Assembly (NCBI GenBank): GCA_014359885.1
Contig: JACIYN010000016.1
Span: 103,073-167,072 of the forward strand
From: Desulfacinum sp.
GTDB taxonomy: Bacteria; Desulfobacterota; Syntrophobacteria; Syntrophobacterales; DSM-9756
Reading direction: 5' to 3'
DNA length: 64,000 nucleotides
The notes beneath the pieces were generated by a model. The model worked only from the letters and a program-made list of their open reading frames with translations. It searched no databases and had not been told where the DNA came from. Positions within the stretch are counted from its first letter, which is position 1. Every line of letters starts with the position of its first letter. Positions 61,518 through 64,000 of this stretch are shown one piece after another. The position numbers were made by a program, and so were the translations under genes.

Positions 61518-62378
61518 TCAATGAACGCGGATGGGAAGGGGGCAGAGATAGGCCACGTTGTGCTGTTGCGCTGGGGTGAGGTCGTTGAGCGAGCAGGGTT
61601 CCAGGCACAGGAACCGGTAGATCTCCTCTCGCTGGAGCGGTTTGGGTACCCCGAGGGTCCGATGGGCCTCTTTCCACCCCGTGGCGTCCTGCCAGGACCC
61701 CGTGAGAAAGCGGTAGACGTTCACTTCCGGGGGAAGATGGCCGTAGGCGGCCCGCAAGCGGTCGGCGATGGTTTCCAGGTCCGCCCTCAGGGCCACGGCC
61801 GGGGCGTTCACCAGGGGGTAGAACCGTTCGGGGCCCAGATCCTCGAAAAGAAAAACGGTCTTGTAGAAGGGAGCGTGGCGCGGGTTGACCATGATGCAGA
61901 GATCCGTTACGCGCTTTTCCAGGGCGTGGCGGTAGGCGGCGCGGCAAAGGACCATGAAGAGCCGCTGCCAGCAAAAATCCCGCCGCGTGGCCAGCGCGCT
62001 CAGCTCGGCCAGCCTGCGGCCCCGGCTCCTCAACGCATCCAGTTCCCTCCCGTAGAGCTTGTCCATGGGAAGGCCGTAAAGGTCGGTATCCAGCACGTGG
62101 GTCAGCGTGGCGACGACGGCATCGTTCTTTTTCAGAATGAGGGTGGAGGAGGTGGGCAGCACGTGATGAAGCCCGTAGTGCATCCCGGTGGGATTGGGGC
62201 GCTGGATGTAGCCCAGTCTCAGGTATTCCTGGTGCACCACGGAAAAGGCGGCCCGCCGCTCCTCCGCGGTGTCCGCCCATTTGATGGCCAATCGGCTCTC
62301 CATGGCCGGCTCGAAGGAAAGCAGCCGGCCTTTTCGGACCAAGGTCAAGCGACGGTCTTTCACCGGCTTGGTGAGCAT
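61518..62378 (-). CDS. FeeM-like N-acyl amino acid synthase / autoinducer-synthase-fold acyltransferase (paralogue 1)
   Basis: A 286-residue soluble protein. The middle (~30-210: AFSVVHQEYLRLGYI, VLPTSSTLILKKNDAVVATLTHVLD, ELDALRSRGRRLAELSALAT, VNPRHAPFYKTVFLFEDLGPERFYPLVNAPA) follows the GNAT/autoinducer-synthase pattern of FeeM-type acyltransferases, which attach fatty acids from acyl-ACP to amino acids. The C-terminal ~60 residues are family-specific. AAAGGAG 6 bases before the ATG. 131 bases downstream of its paralogue on the same strand. Confidence 0.7.
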   Translation of the reverse strand: MLTKPVKDRRLTLVRKGRLLSFEPAMESRLAIKWADTAEERRAAFSVVHQEYLRLGYIQRPNPTGMHYGLHHVLPTSSTLILKKNDAVVATLTHVLDTDLYGLPMDKLYGRELDALRSRGRRLAELSALATRRDFCWQRLFMVLCRAAYRHALEKRVTDLCIMVNPRHAPFYKTVFLFEDLGPERFYPLVNAPAVALRADLETIADRLRAAYGHLPPEVNVYRFLTGSWQDATGWKEAHRTLGVPKPLQREEIYRFLCLEPCSLNDLTPAQQHNVAYLCPLPIRVH

Positions 62379-62508
62379 GCAATTCTCCTTTGGAAAGGCA
62401 CAGTAAAGGCTTGTCGAAAGAAGCGGTACCCCATACAGGCCGCAACCTGCCTTCCAGTGGCAGAATCACCGCGCGATGTCAAGACATTTGGTGGTCAGGC
62501 CGGGAAGG

Positions 62509-63474
62509 TCAGGCCGACGGTCCCCGGGGGAGCTGAGGGTAGCTCTCGTACAGGTAGGCTCGCTGTTCGGGCGTGAGATTTTCCAGAAGGGAGGGATCCA
62601 GCTCCAGGAAGTGCCGCACGACCTTGGTGCGGCGGCCGTTGGCGATCACGGGTCCCGCGGATTTCGACCGGGAAGCCGGCAGGTCCGGTTGAGCCTCTTC
62701 GGGGAGGAAGCCCGTCATGCGGTGGAAGTAGGCGTAGAGGTTGCAATCCACTTCCAGGGAATCGTAGGTTTTCTTGAGGCGTTCCGCAATGTCGTCCATG
62801 TTGACGCGCAAGGCAATCGCTGGTGCGTCCACTCGGGGGTAATGGCGCTCAGGACCGAAATTTTCAAAAAGAAAGATGGTCTTGTAAAAGCGCACATGTT
62901 TGGGGTTGACGGCGATGCACAGGTCGTTCACTCCCCGGTACCGGGAGTACTGGTACATGATCTGGGCAAGGAGCATGAAGAGGTTTCTCCATCTCAGCTT
63001 GGGCGGGGTTACGAGCGCGGAAAGCTCGACGATCTTCCGGTCCTTTTCCCTGAGGGAGTCCAACTCCCTACGATAGATCACATCCATGGGGAGCCCGAAC
63101 TCCGGGGTATCGAAGATCTCGGTGAGGGTGGACAGCACGGTGAGATAGGACTTGGCCACAAAGACGACCGTTTCGGGAAGGAGGGAATGGATGCCGAAGA
63201 GCATCCCGTTGGGCTGGGGCTCCTTGAGATATCCCGTGCGGAGGTAGGTGTCGTGGACGAGGCGGAAGGCCTGCTCGTATTCGTCCACCGTTTCCGCGAT
63301 CTTGATGGACGGCCGGTCGATGTCCTCCAACTTCCATTGGAGAAGCCCCGATCTCTTGATTCGGATCGTCCGGCGCCGTTCCATGCCGTTGGGGGTGGGC
63401 GTTTCGGCCACGGGCAGCGTTCTCCTTGTCGGCCGGCCGGCGGCCCGAAGCGGTAACCTCCCCGGGGCCGCCAT
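62509..63474 (-). CDS. FeeM-like N-acyl amino acid synthase-fold acyltransferase (paralogue 2)
   Basis: A protein of up to 321 residues. It aligns with paralogue 1 through EYEQAFRLVHDTYLRTGYL, TVVFVAKSYLTVLSTLTEIFD, RRELDSLREKDRKIVELSALVT, VNPKHVRFYKTIFLFENFGPERHYP and DAPAIALRVNMDDIAERL, with the same spacing. The N-terminus is longer (~60 residues, Arg-rich). Start uncertain: ATG 63474 lies 14 bases after the TPR gene; ATG 63384 is an alternative; neither has a strong ribosome site. Co-transcribed with the TPR gene and paralogue 1. Confidence 0.7.
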   Translation of the reverse strand: MAAPGRLPLRAAGRPTRRTLPVAETPTPNGMERRRTIRIKRSGLLQWKLEDIDRPSIKIAETVDEYEQAFRLVHDTYLRTGYLKEPQPNGMLFGIHSLLPETVVFVAKSYLTVLSTLTEIFDTPEFGLPMDVIYRRELDSLREKDRKIVELSALVTPPKLRWRNLFMLLAQIMYQYSRYRGVNDLCIAVNPKHVRFYKTIFLFENFGPERHYPRVDAPAIALRVNMDDIAERLKKTYDSLEVDCNLYAYFHRMTGFLPEEAQPDLPASRSKSAGPVIANGRRTKVVRHFLELDPSLLENLTPEQRAYLYESYPQLPRGPSA

Positions 63475-63487
63475 CGCCGAGGTTCGA

Positions 63488-64000
63488 TCAACCCTTCACC
63501 TGCTCCAGCAACTTCACCGCTTCCTCTCTTTCCGGGAAAGTCGCATCCCTGGCAAGGATCTTCTCCAACTCGATGCGGGCCCGCTCCTTGTCGCCTCTTT
63601 CCGAGAGGGCCACCGCCAGGTGGTAGCGTATGGACGGATTGTCCGGGATCTTTTCCAAAGCGTCCTCAAATTGCGCGATCGCACTTCCGTAGGCCTTCTT
63701 GTGCACATAGATCCACCCGAGGGTGTCGGCCACGGCGGGATCGTCCGGCATCTTTTCCTTCGCCATCTGGGCCAACGTCAGGGCCCTGTCGATGTTGCCG
63801 CCCTGCTCCACCAGCAGCCAGGCCAGGTTGTTGGCGGCAGGCGCGAAGTCGGGGCGCACCTCCAGGATCCTCTCATAATACTCTTCGGCTTTTCGGGGCT
63901 CGCCCTTGATTTGATATAACACGCCGAGGCTCATGAGGGCTCCCACGAATTTGGGCTGCTTGGCCGCCACTGCCTCGAAATTTCGGATCGCCTCATCCAG
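63488..64000 (-). CDS. TPR-repeat protein, C-terminal part (runs off the window)
   Basis: The frame is open to the window's right edge. About five TPR units are seen: LDEAIRNFEAVAAKQPKFVG, MSLGVLYQIKGEPRKAEEYYERILEVRPDFAP, AANNLAWLLVEQGGNIDRALTLAQMA, VADTLGWIYVHKKAYGSAIAQFEDALEK, IRYHLAVALSERGDKERARIELEKIL. Resembles the PEP-CTERM/exosortase-associated or general secretion TPR proteins. It is 14 bases upstream of the FeeM-like gene and probably leads the operon. Confidence 0.85.
   Translation of the reverse strand: MDEAIRNFEAVAAKQPKFVGALMSLGVLYQIKGEPRKAEEYYERILEVRPDFAPAANNLAWLLVEQGGNIDRALTLAQMAKEKMPDDPAVADTLGWIYVHKKAYGSAIAQFEDALEKIPDNPSIRYHLAVALSERGDKERARIELEKILARDATFPEREEAVKLLEQVKG

Overview
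The window is one GC-rich bacterial chromosome segment. A Gram-negative envelope is indicated by Kdo synthesis genes (kdsD, kdsB), an Mla/Mce lipid-transport operon, RseP, and lipoprotein and periplasmic proteins. Gene content (U32 peptidase, DUF2333-like and DUF4197-like proteins, stand-alone TrpB2, Fe-S-type PurF, short EF-Ts, cysteine-rich small protein) and codon style fit a Desulfobacterota (former Deltaproteobacteria) genome, perhaps a Syntrophobacter-like sulfate reducer. That placement is inference from content; no rRNA is present.

Layout. 1-9.8 kb: 3' end of a molybdopterin oxidoreductase, U32 peptidase, dprA, topA, prepilin peptidase, rsmE, an acidic zinc-ribbon protein, tRNA-Phe. 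9.8-13.4 kb: ddl, an HD-domain protein and a DnaA-family protein with degenerate ATPase motifs. 13.5-18 kb (minus strand): a four-gene Mla/Mce operon, an IHF subunit and tRNA-Met. 18-19.8 kb: queD and a DUF2333-like protein. 20.2-31.7 kb (minus strand): carA-carB-purF-kdsD, a DHDPS-fold protein, an M48 protease with TPRs, a coiled-coil membrane protein and kdsB. 31.9-37.4 kb: prmA, comF, a hydrolase, citrate synthase, a drug/metabolite-type transporter. 37.5-40.7 kb (minus strand): a small Cys protein, trpB2 behind a predicted tryptophan leader peptide/attenuator, and cysQ. 40.9-52.6 kb: the conserved rpsB-tsf-pyrH-frr-uppS-cdsA-dxr-rseP run, then tsaB, a YkgJ-like protein, der and a periplasmic-binding-protein-like lipid-anchored or membrane protein. 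52.7-54.5 kb: tRNA-Lys, a junction of two truncated genes facing each other, tRNA-Glu. 54.6-64 kb: a TIGR01777-type epimerase, a polytopic membrane protein, a possible Sm-like protein, a thioesterase-like protein, a DapA-like protein, a ComEA-like protein, a second coiled-coil membrane protein, two tandem FeeM-like acyltransferases, and a TPR protein running off the end.

The strongest regulatory discovery is the trpB2 leader: a promoter, a 24-residue leader peptide with four Trp codons, mutually exclusive RNA pairings and an intrinsic terminator lie in about 260 bp ahead of the gene. The other prominent theme is intergenic repeats. Several families occupy nearly every long gap: MITE-like elements of about 140-240 bp with AGGAGCCTGTCCGAGAA-type inverted ends, a 195-bp dispersed repeat, a roughly 105-bp repeat with an embedded palindrome, and 7-bp tandem arrays. 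They sit at operon joints, in two cases directly at the stop codon of the preceding gene.
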